NCBI GenBank assembly: GCA_937876275.1
Contig: CALFIA010000259.1
Location: 1-15,285, forward strand
DNA length: 15,285 nucleotides
Direction: 5' to 3'
Source: an uncultured Actinomycetes bacterium
GTDB taxonomy: Bacteria > Actinomycetota > Actinomycetes > S36-B12
Each line of letters begins with the position of its first letter. Position 1 is the stretch's first letter. The position numbers and the translations under genes were made by a program. Below, piece after piece: positions 14,745-15,285 of the stretch. The notes below the pieces were generated by a model that ran no database searches, was not told where the DNA came from, and worked only from the letters and a program-made list of their open reading frames with translations.

Positions 14745-14760
14745 TCGAACACACGTTCGA
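14745..14760. promoter_or_regulatory. LexA box of the LysM gene
   Basis: TCGAACACACGTTCGA is a perfect LexA dyad lying 22 nt upstream of the LysM-protein ATG (14783), close to where its promoter must be. The flanking GTTCGATCGAAC (14739-14750) forms an additional partly overlapping palindrome. This strongly suggests SOS induction of the LysM gene. Confidence 0.92.
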
Positions 14761-14782
14761 TACTTCCCCGAAAGGAACTGAG

Positions 14783-15160
14783 ATGGCCCTCGCAACCACC
14801 CTTCCCCGCACTGCTCGTCCGGTTCGCGCCGCTCACTCGGCGCGCTCGACCCAGGCACGCCAGCCGATCCGGCTGACTGCCCGTGGTCGCGCGGCCGTGT
14901 TCTTCCTGCTGTCGGTCGTGACCTTGCTGCTCATCCTTATTGCCGCGGGCGGTACCTCCGCTGATGCCTCGGCCACTGCTGGTGGCCCGGCCACGGCCAG
15001 TGTCGTCGTGCAGGCCGGCGATTCCCTGTGGAGCATCGCAAAGTCGTTGCAGCCCAACGGTGATCCGCGTTCGATGATGCAGACCCTGGTCGAGCTCAAC
15101 GGTCTTAAGAGTGGCGAGTTGATCCCGGGTCAGCAGCTGATCGTCCCGATCGCCGAGTAA
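14783..15160 (+). CDS. LysM-domain membrane protein, probable SOS cell-division inhibitor (YneA/DivS/ChiZ type)
   Basis: The 125-residue protein has a basic N-terminal cytoplasmic tail (1-37), one TM helix at about 38-56 (AAVFFLLSVVTLLLILIAA), a short Ala/Thr/Ser linker and a single LysM domain at about 74-122 (VVQAGDSLWSIAKSL...LIPGQQLIVP). LysM binds peptidoglycan, so the protein should be anchored in the membrane with LysM outside. The plan and place match the SOS division suppressors beside lexA: B. subtilis YneA, C. glutamicum DivS and M. tuberculosis Rv2719c (ChiZ). A perfect LexA box 22 nt upstream supports SOS control. ATG 14783 is chosen because AAAGGAA (14771-14777) precedes it; the open frame extends to 14642 but crosses both LexA boxes. 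In mycobacteria nrdR comes next, which agrees with the motifs downstream here. Confidence 0.9.
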   Translation: MALATTLPRTARPVRAAHSARSTQARQPIRLTARGRAAVFFLLSVVTLLLILIAAGGTSADASATAGGPATASVVVQAGDSLWSIAKSLQPNGDPRSMMQTLVELNGLKSGELIPGQQLIVPIAE

Positions 15161-15221
15161 TTGGCCACGACGCGCCGAAAAATGAGTGTTGCGTTCCCCT
15201 GGTATTAGCAGTACGTTCCTA

Positions 15222-15237
15222 CCCCTAGATGTAGTAG
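15222..15237. promoter_or_regulatory. Candidate NrdR box
   Basis: The core CTAGATGTAG (15225-15234) matches 8 of 10 positions of CTATATATAG, the centre of the NrdR-box consensus that controls ribonucleotide reductase genes. The outer bases match poorly (about 10 of 16 overall). In actinobacteria nrdR commonly follows this LysM gene and is autoregulated with nrdJ, so the position fits. A properly spaced second NrdR box is not clear. Confidence 0.45.
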
Positions 15238-15252
15238 TTGCAGCCATGTGAT

Positions 15253-15269
15253 TTGTCCACAGGTTGTGG
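15253..15269. promoter_or_regulatory. DnaA-box-like site within an inverted repeat
   Basis: TTGTCCACA (15253-15261) equals the preferred DnaA box of Streptomyces and mycobacteria. It runs into CCACAGGTTGTGG (15257-15269), a perfect 5-bp inverted repeat around GGT, so a second inverted partial DnaA-like half lies on the other strand. The site is in the 125-base stretch after the LysM gene, where I see no coding region and where the control region of the next gene must begin. DnaA control of nucleotide-reductase genes is known in E. coli; here it is only suggested. Confidence 0.4.
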
Positions 15270-15285
15270 TTATTGGGTCACAGGC

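Noticed and set aside
14642..14782. Longer LysM-protein start at ATG 14642
   Set aside because: It would translate both LexA boxes and the lexA promoter; ATG 14783 has AAAGGAA and leads straight into the basic tail and TM helix.
15161..15180. Terminator after the LysM gene (TTGGC...GCCGA then A-run)
   Set aside because: The stem is only 5 bp with a G·T pair and is followed by A, not T, on the coding strand.

Overview
The window comes from a chromosome of a G+C-rich (by eye about 60%) Actinomycetota. Four things point there: the gene order DUF3046–recA–recX … miaB–miaA … dapF–hflX–dinG | lexA–LysM protein, which is a classic actinobacterial block; LexA boxes of the TCGAAC-N4-GTTCGA type; frequent leaderless starts placed 6-7 nt after a TAnnnT -10 box; and a RecA-NDp (PafBC-type) promoter motif. 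The genus cannot be named from this stretch.

Layout. Positions 1-77 hold the tail of an unidentified gene. A DUF3046 gene (80-271) and a sulfotransferase-like gene (315-1007) follow. The recA control region (1008-1210) carries a hairpin, a perfect LexA box and a RecA-NDp-like promoter. recA (1211-2281) and recX (2306-2881) are separated by a perfect 19-bp hairpin that lies over the first codons of recX. A 12-TM MMPL/RND-type exporter (2917-5238) ends in a clear hairpin terminator. miaB and miaA (5311-7670) form a two-gene tRNA-modification operon with overlapping start and stop. A divergent pair, a PIG-L/LmbE deacetylase on the minus strand (7613-8440) and a GT4 glycosyltransferase on the plus strand (8472-9593), sits between miaA and dapF. 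dapF (9615-10454), hflX (10459-11865) and dinG (11862-13820) run together. lexA (13817-14539, minus) is convergent with dinG and divergent from a small membrane-anchored LysM protein (14783-15160). The last 125 bases look like the control region of the next gene, with a candidate NrdR box and a DnaA-box-like site.

How the genes work together. The edges and one centre of the window form a DNA-damage module: RecA (repair and LexA co-protease), RecX (RecA modulator), LexA (repressor), DinG (helicase) and a LexA-flanked LysM membrane protein of the YneA/DivS/ChiZ kind that probably halts division during SOS. LexA boxes stand at recA, lexA and the LysM gene. MiaA and MiaB successively modify A37 of tRNAs; HflX is a ribosome-associated GTPase; DapF makes meso-diaminopimelate for lysine and peptidoglycan. 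The sulfotransferase, the MMPL exporter and the GT4/PIG-L pair are accessory to this conserved backbone.

I did not find a clearly new multi-gene system. The parts most worth following are the GT4/PIG-L pair (possible two-step making of a glucosamine-type conjugate), the sulfotransferase next to recA, and the RNA hairpins at recX and in the lexA leader. All homology calls are by motif recognition; no database search was run.
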